From Ignavibacteriales bacterium (GTDB lineage: Bacteria > Bacteroidota > Ignavibacteria > Ignavibacteriales > Ignavibacteriaceae): DNA of 64,000 nt. Of the stretch, positions 45,704-55,863 are shown piece by piece (within the stretch, counting starts at the first letter, position 1; every line of letters starts with the position of its first letter). The stretch covers positions 142,747 through 206,746 of the forward strand of contig JADJHL010000009.1 of assembly GCA_016707585.1 (NCBI GenBank), in the 5' to 3' direction. A model generated the notes under the pieces. It worked only from the letters and a program-made list of their open reading frames with translations, was not told where the DNA came from and did not search any database. A program made the position numbers and the translations under genes.

Positions 45704-46249
45704 CTAAGGTAAGAAAACTCCAACTGCAATTACAGTTGTCCACAATCCGTTTTTATCGCCTTCAGCAGATTGAGTAACGTTAAAAGTACGAACTATTTTT
45801 CCGGACATTTTATAAATGTCCTCACGTTCGCTCCAATCTTTTTCAGGATCAAACTCAACACCTAAAGTTGATGCTAACATTGTTGCAGCCAAATCTTCTG
45901 CATATTCACCGCAAATTTTTTCCGGCTGACCATATGGATGATGTTCTGACAAATAACCATAAGCACTTGTGTCTGCAGGAATAGCAACGCCAAGACTTGC
46001 AGCAATTAATCTATTTGGTTCATTTGTTGAATTACGAGCCATTACACAATGAGTAATTTGACCTGGAGTAATAAGCTTTACACCTTCATCAATTGAAACA
46101 CGTTTACAACCGATTGGAAAAATACTGCTGACAGTTACAAGATTGCAGATTTCGATTCTTGCATTTCTTAATGCAAGTTCAAAAGAGCTTAAATACTCTT
46201 TGTGTCTTCCAACACCTTTGGTAAAAAATATTTTGGTTGGTAGATACAA
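45704..46249 (-). CDS. pdaD: Pyruvoyl-dependent arginine decarboxylase
   Basis: This 181-residue proenzyme belongs to the PvlArgDC family and makes agmatine from arginine, for polyamines. The self-cleavage site is VTVSSIFP with Ser41-Ser42, the second of which becomes the pyruvoyl group. GEYAEDLAATML carries the conserved Glu of the active site. It has the length of the archaeal and Bacteroidota-type enzymes. It is downstream of tyrS and smpB on the same strand with a 23-base gap to tyrS. Confidence 0.93.
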   Translation of the reverse strand: MYLPTKIFFTKGVGRHKEYLSSFELALRNARIEICNLVTVSSIFPIGCKRVSIDEGVKLITPGQITHCVMARNSTNEPNRLIAASLGVAIPADTSAYGYLSEHHPYGQPEKICGEYAEDLAATMLASTLGVEFDPEKDWSEREDIYKMSGKIVRTFNVTQSAEGDKNGLWTTVIAVGVFLP

Positions 46250-46272
46250 TTGCGTCCCTTTCTGATACTAAG

Positions 46273-47493
46273 TTAAATGAGTTTTATGAATTTACGTTTG
46301 CCAACTTTAAGAATCATTCCTGATTTTACAGAAATACTACTTTGAACATCGATTATTTTTTCTCCATCGATAGAAACTCCGCCTTGTGTTAACAATCTGC
46401 GTGCTTCACCTTTTGATGGAGCGAAATTTACTAAAACAATTAAATCTAAAATATTGATTTCTTTATTATTCCCAACATTAAATTCTTCAATTTCATCAGG
46501 CAAACCTTTGTTGATGAAAATATTATCAAATTCCTGTTGAGCAATTTCTGCGGCTTCCTGATTGTGATACATGGTTACTAAAGTTCTTGCAAGCTCACGT
46601 TTAATATCTCTTGGATTGGTATTCCCATCAGATAATTGTGATTTTACTTCTGTTAGTTTTTGATTCGATACGTTTGTAGCTAATTCAAAATACTGATAGA
46701 TAAGATTATCTGGAATTGATAATGTTCTTCCAAATATTTGTGAAGGTTCATCAGAAATTCCTATGTAATTGTCATAAGATTTGCTCATCTTTTCAACACC
46801 ATCAGTTCCAACCAATAATGGCATTGTTAAAATCACTTGCGGTTCAATTCCATATTCTCGTTGAATATCTCTTCCAACAAGTAAATTAAATTTTTGATCA
46901 GTTCCACCAAGTTCAACATCACTTTCGATGGCAACAGAATCCATCGCCTGAGCAAGCGGATAAAGAAACTCGTGAACACTAATTGGTTCACCAGCTTTAA
47001 ATCTTTTTGTAAAATCATCACGCTCAATCATTCTTGCAACCGTGTATTTTGAGGCAAGCTTTATTACGTCTTCAAAAGACATTTTACCAAGCCAATCAGA
47101 GTTATAAACTATTTTAGTTTTTTCTTTGTGCAATATTTTTGAAGCTTGCTCAAAATAACTGTTACCATTAATCCTTGTTGCTTCAAGAGTTAGGGCAGGG
47201 CGAGTTGCATTTCTTCCGGATGGATCGCCGATCATTCCAGTAAAATCACCAATAATTAATATTGCCTGGTGACCAAGTTCCTGAAACTGTGCAAGTTTTC
47301 TGATAACAACGGAATGTCCAATATGTAAATCAGGTCTGCTTGGATCGCAGCCAAGTTTAATGTTTAATGGTTTAGAAGTCTTTAATGATTTTTCAATTTT
47401 CTTAACAAGTTCATCTTCTGGAATTATCTCAACAACACCACGTTTGATAACATCCATTTGCTCATTTAATGATGGAAATTTTACTGCACTCAT
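46273..47493 (-). CDS. tyrS: Tyrosyl-tRNA synthetase
   Basis: This 406-residue class I synthetase has GCDPSRPDLHIGHSVV (HIGH) and VEKMSKSYDNYIG (KMSKS). A C-terminal S4 RNA-binding domain (RRLLTQGGVSIDGEKI) follows. Length and domain order are those of the TyrRS group with a shorter insertion, common in Bacteroidota relatives. It is 32 bases behind smpB and 23 ahead of the arginine decarboxylase gene on the reverse strand. Confidence 0.96.
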   Translation of the reverse strand: MSAVKFPSLNEQMDVIKRGVVEIIPEDELVKKIEKSLKTSKPLNIKLGCDPSRPDLHIGHSVVIRKLAQFQELGHQAILIIGDFTGMIGDPSGRNATRPALTLEATRINGNSYFEQASKILHKEKTKIVYNSDWLGKMSFEDVIKLASKYTVARMIERDDFTKRFKAGEPISVHEFLYPLAQAMDSVAIESDVELGGTDQKFNLLVGRDIQREYGIEPQVILTMPLLVGTDGVEKMSKSYDNYIGISDEPSQIFGRTLSIPDNLIYQYFELATNVSNQKLTEVKSQLSDGNTNPRDIKRELARTLVTMYHNQEAAEIAQQEFDNIFINKGLPDEIEEFNVGNNKEINILDLIVLVNFAPSKGEARRLLTQGGVSIDGEKIIDVQSSISVKSGMILKVGKRKFIKLI

Positions 47494-47525
47494 TTTTAAT
47501 TCTAATCTTTCACTCTTTTAATATT

Positions 47526-47984
47526 TCAATATTTAATTTTACGTTCTTGATCTCTTTGAAAATCTCTTTTAGCAATATCTGCTCTTTTATCGTAAACTTT
47601 TTTTCCTTTAGCAAGGGCAATTTCAACCTTAACTCTTCCATTCTTGAAATAAAGTCTAAGCGGAACTAAAGTCAAACCTTTTTCTTTTGTCTTTCCAATC
47701 AACTTTCTTATCTCTGATCGGTTCATTAACAGTTTTCGATCACGAGTTGGAACATGATTGTTGATGTTACCTTGTTTATATTCACTTATATGCAGACTTA
47801 GTAGCCAAACTTCATTGTTCTGAATCAGAGCATAACTATCAACAAGATTTGCTTTCCCTTCTCGTAAGGCTTTTACTTCTGTTCCGACTAAAACAATTCC
47901 TGTTTCAAAGGTTTGTATAATGGCAAATTCGTGTCTTGCTTTACGATTAACCGCGATATTTTTTTCGTCCGTTTGCTGTTTCAT
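47526..47984 (-). CDS. smpB: SsrA-binding protein SmpB
   Basis: This protein of 152 residues binds tmRNA and delivers it to stalled ribosomes. Diagnostic parts are NRKARHEFAI at the start, GTEVKALREGKANLVDSYA, and RDRKLLMNRSEIRKLIGKT; the basic tail KRDFQRDQERKIKY is typical. The ATG at 47984 is preferred to a TTG 21 bases upstream because it fits the family start. No tmRNA gene was seen in the window. Confidence 0.95.
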   Translation of the reverse strand: MKQQTDEKNIAVNRKARHEFAIIQTFETGIVLVGTEVKALREGKANLVDSYALIQNNEVWLLSLHISEYKQGNINNHVPTRDRKLLMNRSEIRKLIGKTKEKGLTLVPLRLYFKNGRVKVEIALAKGKKVYDKRADIAKRDFQRDQERKIKY

Positions 47985-48240
47985 TTTGTTCAAATTGGAA
48001 AACAAAAATCAACTTAAATGAGGTAAAATGCAATAAGCACAACGAGTTTTAACAAGTATTTTTTGAGGTAAACGAGTAACAATCTTTTGGTTGCAAAATA
48101 ATTGACTTGTAGATTTTTGTTATTTCACATAATTATCATTTAAGAATTAACTCATTATTTATTACTGCAAAACCAGAGAGATACTATTAAATACTTGATA
48201 CTGTAAGTTCTAGCAATTATAAATATTCTTTGGGAGAACA

Positions 48241-50591
48241 ATGAAATCAACAGTATTAATTTTAATTTTATCTATCATCAGTTCATTCGCTCAGTCTAAT
48301 AGAATTCAACTTGCCGGAAAAGTAGTTGAATTTGAATCTGAGAAGCCAATACCTAACGTAAACATTTCTATTATCTCAACTCAATGGGGAACAACAACTG
48401 ACCACCTGGGAATTTTTTTATAAATATTCCGGCGGGTAGTTATAGTATTAAATTTAGTTCGGTTGGATACGAAGAAAATATTGAAGAAATAAATTTAACT
48501 GGAGCAAAAAATAAAATTACATTAACAGTTTTGTTAAAACCAAAAGTATTTTTGCAACAGGAAGTTGTAGTAACATCAGAGAAAAAAAATCTTTCTGCTG
48601 TAATGCAAAAGATAAATGAAAAAGATCTTGACAAAATCCCAAATCTTTATTCCGATGTGATTAGAAGTGTTAAGATATTACCTGGTGTTACATCTAATAA
48701 TGAGCTTTCGAGTTCATATAATGTTAGAGGCGGTAATTTTAACGAGAACTTAATTTATTTAAATGGTTATGAAATATTTCGTCCATTTTTGATTGGACAG
48801 GGAGTTGAAGAAAGTCAATCAATTATTAATCAGAATATGGTTAATGATTTACAGTTCTATGGTGGATGTTTCCCCGCTAAGTTAGATGATAAAATGTCCT
48901 CTGCACTAGAGGTAAATTACAACAATAATGATAAAGAATATCTTAATGGTCAGGTAAATATTAATTTGTTGAGTACTGGTTTAACATTAAAAAGTAAAAA
49001 TGGAAATCTGAATTGGATGGGTGCATTCCGTTATGCGAATCCAACTTTATTTGTTACTAAACTACAAACTTCAGGAAAGTATAAACCAATTTTTATGGAT
49101 TTTCAGTTTTTTGGAAATTACAATTTATCTGAAGATTCTTATTTAGAACTATTATTTATTAATGCCTCAAACAAATTTGATTTAACACCAGAAAATTGGA
49201 AAGGACATTTTCAAACAAGTTTTATGGATGCAAAAGAAATATCACTAGATTTTTCAGGTAATAAAATTTATAATTTTAACTCTAATCTTATTGGACTAAA
49301 ACTTTCTCAAAAACTAGGAAAAGAAATTGAAATCGTCTCATCAGTTTCTAACTACATTATTAATGAATCTGAAAATAAAAATCTAATAGCCCAAGTTTAC
49401 TATTCAGAAGATGCTTACAATCCTGAAGACAATAAATTATATCTTAAAACTCGATATGAAAGAACTAATAATGATTTAGATATTACAATGTCGGATATTG
49501 AATCAAGTTTAAGCTACAAATCTTCAAGTCATAATATAGAAGCAGGATTAAAATTTAGATTTGCCAATATGAATAATAAGGTTAATGAAAATATGTTTGA
49601 AGCCGGAGTTGATTCCGTACTTGAATTGCCATATGAGCTAATTGCTGATCAGTCTAAACAGTTCAATTCTTTTTCAGTATATGCACAGGATGAAATAATA
49701 TTTAATGATGAACTTCAAGCAAACATTGGAATTAGGTATCTGAAATATTTTTATAATGATGAGAATTTGTTTAGTCCAAGAGCAAGTATAAGGTATAATT
49801 ACTATCCATCTACAAAACTTAGTTTTAGTTGGGGTTATTATTATCAGCCTCCATTTTTTTTTGAAATAAGAGATAAAAATCTAACTGAACAAAAACCTTT
49901 ACTATCTCAAAGAGCCATTCACTATATACTTGGTTGGGAGACTATATTTAAAGGAAATAATAAAATTCTTGTTGAACTATACTATAAAAATCTTGATAAG
50001 CTTATTCCATATTCCGTTGAAAATCTAAAATTAGTTTATGGTAATCAGAATGATTACAAAGGCTATGCGTATGGCTTGGATATTCAATATCAGGGCGAAT
50101 TGGTAAAAGGAATTAATACCTGGATTGGCTATAGTTACTTAGATACTAAAGAAAAAAATAATATTTCCGGCGAGTATTTAAGAAGACTTTTGGATCAAAC
50201 GCACACTATACGAATATTCTTGCAGGATAGAACTCCAAAGCATCCCAACTTTCAATCGCACTTATTATTTATAGTTGGTTCGGGGTTTTTATATCACCCA
50301 AGAAAAACAATAACTGATTCTGAAAGTAATAAAAACTATATTGTTGTAAACTACGATAGAGCATTTGAATATCCATTTTTCTTAAGAGCTGATATGGGGC
50401 TTTCATATAAAATAGTTTTTAATGAAGAAAAACATTTACTTATTACTGTAGATGTTTTTAATGTTTTTAACAAATACAATTTCGAAACATATTCCTGGTT
50501 TCATATATTCCCGGAAACAAAACAGCCACTTAGAATTCCAAATGTACTTTCAAAGAGATTTTTTAACATTGGATTAGAATATCATTTTTAA
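48241..50591 (+). pseudogene. TonB-dependent receptor split by a -1 frame change
   Basis: The ATG at 48241 (ribosome-binding site GGGAGAA) opens a signal peptide and the start of a carboxypeptidase-regulatory-like domain. The frame stops at 48421-48423 after DHLGIF-L. The remaining domain (INIPAGSYSIKFSSVGYEE), the plug (SVKILPGVTSNNELSSSYNVRGG) and the barrel continue in the -1 frame to 50591, about 780 residues in all. The change is at a T7 run (48413-48419). It is either a lost T (phase variation or sequencing error) or a site of ribosomal slippage. The ligand is unknown; the GH13 enzyme downstream suggests a maltodextrin receptor, but no SusD homologue is present. Confidence 0.85.
48414..48420 (+). 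other. U UUU UUA slippery heptamer directly before the stop codon
   Basis: TTTTTTA is in exact phase (zero-frame codons TTT and TTA, stop TAA next). A -1 slip enters the frame of the rest of the TonB receptor. The same heptamer is used for -1 frameshifting in HIV gag-pol. No strong downstream pseudoknot is obvious. Confidence 0.5.
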
Positions 50592-50701
50592 TAAAAATTC
50601 AATTAAAAACGCAGAATAGTAATATCATTTCTTTGATTAAACTATCAGATAATTAGAGATTATTCTCTATTTTTGGATTAGTAAAAATCATCGGTGAGAT
50701 A

Positions 50702-52537
50702 TTGAAATATACGTTGCTTTTAATAGTATTTTTTCTGTCAAAAATTAGTCTGTCACAAGATTTTTCAATTGAAAGAATCGAACCGCCGAATTGGTGGGTT
50801 GGGATGAAACACGATACAGTTCAAGTTATGATTTATGGAAAAAATTTGAGTGATGTAGAACTTTATCCACAACATGGACCAATTGAAATAATAAATGTAC
50901 ACAAAGCTGAAAGTCCAAATTATCTTTTTATTGATTTGGCAATTTCACCAGAAATTAAATCCGATTACAATTTTGAAATTGGATTCGCAAAAGGAAATCA
51001 GGAAGAGGTAATTAAATATCCAATCTTAGCAAGAGAAAATTCTAAAAATAGATTTCAAGGATTTAATCAATCTGATGTAATGTATCTGATTATGGCAGAT
51101 AGATTCTGCGATGGTAATCCAGCTAACAATAAAATTGGTGATAGTTTAGATCAGTTTACAGCAAAAGATTTGAATGGAAGAAAAGGCGGAGATATTGAAG
51201 GAATTACTTCCAAACTTGATTACATAAAAGATCTTGGTGTTACATCAATCTGGATAACTCCAATGTTAGAAAATAATATGTATATGAGTTATCATGGTTA
51301 TGCTGCAACAGATTTGTACAAGATTGATCCACGATTTGGGAGTAATGAACTTTACAAAGAGCTTGTAAATCAAGCTCACGATAAAGGTTTGAAAATAATT
51401 ATGGATCACGTTTCAAATCATATTGGAATAAATCATTGGTGGATGAAAGATTTACCATTTGCAAGTTGGATAAACGGAACAGTTGAAAATCATCTTCCGG
51501 CAAATCACAATAAAATGACTTTTCCTGATCCGTACAGTCCCGGTGAATCAATAGATTTAACCTGGGATGGTTGGTTTACAAATTATATGGTTGATCTGAA
51601 TCAGGCAAACCCATTTCTAAAAAAATATTTAATTCAAAATACAATTTGGTGGATTGAGTATTTAGGAATTGATGGAATTCGTGAAGACACTTATCCATAT
51701 TGCAATCAATATGCTATGGCTGATTGGAATAAAGCAATATTAAATGAGTATCCAGACTTTAATATTGTTGGGGAAATCTGGACTGGCGAACCAGCTTATC
51801 TAGCTGCTTATCAACAGAAAAATAAATTTGGTGTTCATCTGGATACTCATCTTCCATGTGTTACAGATTTTGCTTTGTCTGATGCATTCCGAAATTACCT
51901 GAGCGGAAAAAAAGGATTAGAAGGAATTTTTAACACTCTTGCACAGGATTTTCTTTACTACGATCCGAATAATCTCTTAACATTTTTTGATAATCATGAT
52001 ATTTCTCGCGGATTATTTGTTGCAAATAATGATATCGAGAAATATAAACTTGCACTTACAATTCTGTTAACGACTCGTGGCATACCAAAAATATTTTATG
52101 GATCTGAAATTGGAATTGTTGGAGAAGAGCATCACGGAACAATACGCTCACCATTTCCTGGTGGCTTTGAAAATGATTCTCTTGATGCTTTCTTAAGTTG
52201 CGATAGAACAGAATATCAGAACGATATTTTCAACTTCACACAAAACCTTTTGGAATTACGAATAACTCATAAATCTCTTTCTGAAGGAAAGCTTACTCAC
52301 TTTTATCCATTCAACAATCTCTATGTCTATTTTAAAGAAACTGAAAATGAAAAAACAATGATAGTTATTAATGGAAGTGATATTGATTCTGAAATTGATT
52401 TGAATAACTATAAAGAAACTTTGGGCTCAATAAATAAAATCAAGAACTTAAGATCAAGTGATGAATTTGATATACCAACAAATAAAATAATAAATATTAA
52501 AAAGAAATCAGCAGAAATATTTTTGCTTGAGAAGTAG
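50702..52537 (+). CDS. GH13 cyclomaltodextrinase / neopullulanase-like amylase (SusA-like)
   Basis: This 611-residue secreted enzyme has a signal peptide and an N-terminal beta-sandwich (FSIERIEPPNWWVGMKHDTVQVMIYGKNL, here split) of the cyclomaltodextrinase type. A GH13 barrel follows. The triad is present: Asp329 (GIREDTYP), Glu358 (VGEIWTGEP) and Asp433 (FDNHDISR). It should cut alpha-1,4 linkages in maltodextrins, cyclodextrins or pullulan in the periplasm. The next gene, 23 bases downstream, is an SLC45-like sugar transporter. The start is TTG at 50702. Confidence 0.92.
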   Translation: MKYTLLLIVFFLSKISLSQDFSIERIEPPNWWVGMKHDTVQVMIYGKNLSDVELYPQHGPIEIINVHKAESPNYLFIDLAISPEIKSDYNFEIGFAKGNQEEVIKYPILARENSKNRFQGFNQSDVMYLIMADRFCDGNPANNKIGDSLDQFTAKDLNGRKGGDIEGITSKLDYIKDLGVTSIWITPMLENNMYMSYHGYAATDLYKIDPRFGSNELYKELVNQAHDKGLKIIMDHVSNHIGINHWWMKDLPFASWINGTVENHLPANHNKMTFPDPYSPGESIDLTWDGWFTNYMVDLNQANPFLKKYLIQNTIWWIEYLGIDGIREDTYPYCNQYAMADWNKAILNEYPDFNIVGEIWTGEPAYLAAYQQKNKFGVHLDTHLPCVTDFALSDAFRNYLSGKKGLEGIFNTLAQDFLYYDPNNLLTFFDNHDISRGLFVANNDIEKYKLALTILLTTRGIPKIFYGSEIGIVGEEHHGTIRSPFPGGFENDSLDAFLSCDRTEYQNDIFNFTQNLLELRITHKSLSEGKLTHFYPFNNLYVYFKETENEKTMIVINGSDIDSEIDLNNYKETLGSINKIKNLRSSDEFDIPTNKIINIKKKSAEIFLLEK

Positions 52538-52560
52538 AAACTAACTTAAGGTAAAATTCG

Positions 52561-54066
52561 ATGTTAGAAATTCAGAAAAAACTTACGAACACATTTTATG
52601 CAATGCTTGCTTTACCTGCAACAGCAGTTGGATTTGCTTTATCCACACAAATTGCAGCGTTAAGCTGGATACTAAATAAAAAGTATGGTTTAAACATTCA
52701 CGAAGTTGCTTTCGTTTGGCTTGCTGGTCCACTTGCGGGAATATTTGGACAGGTAATTGTTGGAATGATAAGCGACAATGTTTGGTTCTTAAAAGGACGA
52801 CGCAGACCATTTATAATGATAGGAGGAATTGTTGGCGCGCTAATGTTTTTGGCGTTACCGCAAATCGGAGCTATATCTGAAGCAACAGGAATTACAAGTA
52901 TAATTTTAATTGCATCAGTTATTGCTTTGCTTTTGGATTTATCTGTTAACGTAACTTTTAATCCTGCTAGATCCATAATTGCGGACTTAACTCCGGAAGG
53001 GAAGAAGCGAACTTCTGGATATGTTTGGATGCAAGTTATTTCCGGAACATTTGGTGTGTTGGCATATTTTCTTTCTATGGTTTATGGAAATGAAACTCTC
53101 TTATTGATCGCAGCGATTTTTGTTTTTGTTTGTTCCGTCTTTCCAATCTTGTTGATTGAAGAGCCAAAAGAACTAGCTGGACAAGTTGAAGTAAATGCTG
53201 AGAAACATACAGTATTAGATATTTTCAAATCAATATTTCCTTTGTATGGATTTTTAGTTTTTGGTGTGTTCAGTTTGATATTCCATTTCTATCAAAATGA
53301 ATTACGTTTTATGCACAATCCATTATTGATTTTAAGCCTGGTTTATACTGTTATGATTGGAGCCTGGATAATTATTCAGGGAAAGAAAGCTGAATCGGAT
53401 AAAAATGAATTTCAAAAAATCATGCTTGCACATACATTTACGTGGATTGCGTTTCAAAGTATGTTTGTTATGTCAGGATTTTTTATCGATAAACAAATTA
53501 TTCCAAATCTTGATATGACAAACGTGTACGCAAATAAGTTTGCTGAATTATTAACCGGAGTTATGCAAACTAAAGATACCACTACAGGCAATATTATTTC
53601 TCTTGGGTTTTTAATATTGAATGCAGTTGGCGCTGTATTTCCAATAGTTTTATCTGCTATCGCAAAAAAGATTGGAAGAGTTAGAACTTACACAATTGCT
53701 TTAGCATTCAGTGCAATTGGGTATTTCTACATAGCTTTCTTTGGAAAGTATGAAATAAACTTTTATCTCGGAATGTTTTTAACCGGAATTGGTTGGTCAG
53801 CAGTAATTTCTATCGTTTTCTCAATCGTTACTGAAAGAGTAAATCAAAATAAAATGGGATTGTTTATGGGAATATTCAATCTAGCGGTTGTACTTCCACA
53901 AATGATGAGTCAGGGTGTTGCAAATATTATTTCCGAAACACAAAACTTCCAATTACTTTACATACTTTGCGGAGTGTTCATTGTCTTCTCAGTTGTATTC
54001 TGGTTGTTCATCAAAGAACCAAGATCAACAGCGTCAGAAATTGCTCAGCCTAAAGGTGGGCATTGA
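52561..54066 (+). CDS. SLC45-like MFS transporter, probable maltose uptake
   Basis: This 501-residue membrane protein has about 12 helices and the MFS loop GRRRPFIMIG after helix 2, as in SLC45/MalA-type permeases. The last helices carry a cytoplasmic loop (GRVRTYTI) as expected. It lies 23 bases behind the SusA-like GH13 gene, which supplies maltose and glucose; it is therefore probably a proton-coupled maltose importer. A second, related gene is at 55864-57366 on the other strand. Confidence 0.88.
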   Translation: MLEIQKKLTNTFYAMLALPATAVGFALSTQIAALSWILNKKYGLNIHEVAFVWLAGPLAGIFGQVIVGMISDNVWFLKGRRRPFIMIGGIVGALMFLALPQIGAISEATGITSIILIASVIALLLDLSVNVTFNPARSIIADLTPEGKKRTSGYVWMQVISGTFGVLAYFLSMVYGNETLLLIAAIFVFVCSVFPILLIEEPKELAGQVEVNAEKHTVLDIFKSIFPLYGFLVFGVFSLIFHFYQNELRFMHNPLLILSLVYTVMIGAWIIIQGKKAESDKNEFQKIMLAHTFTWIAFQSMFVMSGFFIDKQIIPNLDMTNVYANKFAELLTGVMQTKDTTTGNIISLGFLILNAVGAVFPIVLSAIAKKIGRVRTYTIALAFSAIGYFYIAFFGKYEINFYLGMFLTGIGWSAVISIVFSIVTERVNQNKMGLFMGIFNLAVVLPQMMSQGVANIISETQNFQLLYILCGVFIVFSVVFWLFIKEPRSTASEIAQPKGGH

Positions 54067-54081
54067 GTTTATAAAACAATG

Positions 54082-54145
54082 GCACGCTGATAACACTGAT
54101 TAAACTGATCTGCGCTGATCTGAATGATCAGTGTCATCTGTGTGC
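54082..54145. repeat. Inverted repeat between MFS and EamA genes
   Basis: GCACGCTGATAACACTGAT (54082-54100) and ATCAGTGTCATCTGTGTGC (54127-54145) are imperfect inverted copies (16 of 19 match). It is a decayed dispersed element. The upstream ATG of the next ORF (54124) lies inside it and is unlikely to be used. Confidence 0.6.
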
Positions 54146-54174
54146 TATTTCTTCAAAAGGATTTTAAACTATAT

Positions 54175-55017
54175 ATGATATTTTTAATTTTAACAATTAT
54201 TTGTTCAACAAGTTTAGCATTGATTTTAAAACACGGAAGCGTAAAAAAATCCAATATACTCTTATTGATTAACGGAAATTATTTAACCGCATCAGTTTTT
54301 GCATTAATTTTTATTTTCTTTAAAGGTGGATTTCATTTTTCAATTAGTGCTACTTTATTTGCAATTGGATTAGGCGTTCTCTTCGCCGAAACTTTTGTGA
54401 TCTATTCAAAAGCTATAAATTATGCTGGAACAGCTTTAGCAACTGTTAGTGCAAGATTATCTGTTTTGATTCCAGTCTTAGCTTCTATAATTCTTTACGG
54501 TGAAAAACCAAATCTGCAAATGCTTGTTGGTTTTACTTTGGTGTTAGTAACACTTTACTTTTTTTATCTATCACTTAAAAATCATGGCAACTCATCCGAA
54601 TCAACAGCTAAGTATTTATATCTTTTCTTGTTGTTAATTGGAATTGGTTTTGTTGATCTCTCAATGAAGATGTTTGAGCGAAACTTTCCAATTGAAGAAA
54701 AGGGAACATTTGTATTTCAAATATTTTTTTTTGCTTTTTTATACACTTTTATAAGAATATTAATTGGTAAGATTAAGTTTGATAAAGAAACTTATAAGAT
54801 TGGTTTGATTTTAGGATTTCCTAATGTATTAGCTATTCATTTCTTGTTAGCGGCTTTAAGTGCTTTACCAGCTATTATTGTTTTCCCAATTCAAAATATT
54901 GGAGTAATAGTTTTAACAGCAATTGCCGCTTACATTTTCTGGAAAGAACAAATTAATCTCTATGGTAAAATTGCCTTAGCTGTGGGAATAGCTGCAATAC
55001 TTTTGTTGAAGTTGTAA
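54175..55017 (+). CDS. EamA/DMT-family transporter
   Basis: This 280-residue protein has ten hydrophobic helices in two repeated halves, as in drug/metabolite transporters of the EamA type. The ATG at 54175 is chosen: the alternative at 54124 would begin inside an inverted repeat and add an unlikely hydrophilic segment. The substrate is unknown. It follows the MFS gene on the same strand but with a repeat between, so it may be separately transcribed. Confidence 0.85.
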   Translation: MIFLILTIICSTSLALILKHGSVKKSNILLLINGNYLTASVFALIFIFFKGGFHFSISATLFAIGLGVLFAETFVIYSKAINYAGTALATVSARLSVLIPVLASIILYGEKPNLQMLVGFTLVLVTLYFFYLSLKNHGNSSESTAKYLYLFLLLIGIGFVDLSMKMFERNFPIEEKGTFVFQIFFFAFLYTFIRILIGKIKFDKETYKIGLILGFPNVLAIHFLLAALSALPAIIVFPIQNIGVIVLTAIAAYIFWKEQINLYGKIALAVGIAAILLLKL

Positions 55018-55046
55018 AAACAAAAATTGATAAATGAGTCGTGAAG

Positions 55047-55574
55047 ATGATTAGAAATAAATTTAAATATATAATAATATTCTGTTGTGCTTTATTCTTA
55101 TATAGTTGTTTCTTTAAGACTGAAAAAAATGATAAGTTAAAAGAGTCAGTTTTTAAGATCAATAAAATGTTTGAGTCGAAGAATTGGGCAGGGATTTACA
55201 GTTTATTGATTCGAGCAACTCAAAATGGTATTGGAAATGAGGATGGTTCACTTAGAGACTTTAAAAATAGAAACGACGAAGTGTATTTATTTACTACAAG
55301 TAAAATACTGCCAACCACATTCTTAATTAAAAATGATACTGCAACTGTTACTCAAGAAATTATCGGAACAACCTATTTTAAGCCTACCAAAGAAATTAAA
55401 AACACAGTATTTGATTTTTGGGTTTACAAAAAAGGCAATTGGTTTTTACTAGATTACCATAAAAATAATTCAATAATTAGATATTTAACACGTGAAGATT
55501 CGTTACAATTTATTGAAGACGAAATTAATTCAAAAAAATTAATAGATTCTATTTTAAAAAAGATTGATAAATGA
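55047..55574 (+). CDS. Small lipoprotein, unknown
   Basis: This 175-residue protein (a GTG two codons upstream is an alternative start) has a lipoprotein signal (LFLYSC lipobox) and then a globular domain of about 150 residues. It has no motif I recognise. A SNTF2-like or DUF4878-like fold is possible (KMFESKNWAGIYSLL helix, then beta strands with FDFWVYKKGNWFLLDYH), by feel only. It is 24 bases behind the EamA gene. The 289 bases after it (55575-55863) hold only AT-rich sequence and the terminator of the next gene. Confidence 0.7.
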   Translation: MIRNKFKYIIIFCCALFLYSCFFKTEKNDKLKESVFKINKMFESKNWAGIYSLLIRATQNGIGNEDGSLRDFKNRNDEVYLFTTSKILPTTFLIKNDTATVTQEIIGTTYFKPTKEIKNTVFDFWVYKKGNWFLLDYHKNNSIIRYLTREDSLQFIEDEINSKKLIDSILKKIDK

Positions 55575-55814
55575 TTTAGTTAATAAAGAATATTTCTGTA
55601 ATTAAAACTTAATGAATTAAAAAGACAAATAGTTTTTGCCAATAATAATTACTTTTGACTAATTACATAATAACTTCTGAACATCTTTATAATTCATCCA
55701 CTATTCAACTGATTTTTCTTCCTACCCATTTCAGTTTGCTCGCATCCATTTAATCTATAAGGCTATCATTTGATAAGAAGAAATAATTTAAAGACATCAA
55801 GTGGTTTTATTAAG

Positions 55815-55852
55815 TAAAAAAAGGAAAATGGAACGACCATTTGATCGTTCCA
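55815..55852 (-). terminator. Terminator of the reverse-strand MFS gene
   Basis: TGGAACGA and TCGTTCCA (55829-55852) form an 8-bp stem, followed on the reverse strand by a T-rich tract. Confidence 0.75.
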
Positions 55853-55863
55853 TAAGAAATTAG

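Noticed and set aside
54124..54174. Upstream ATG start for the EamA transporter
   Set aside because: It lies in a dispersed inverted repeat; the ATG at 54175 directly precedes the first membrane helix.
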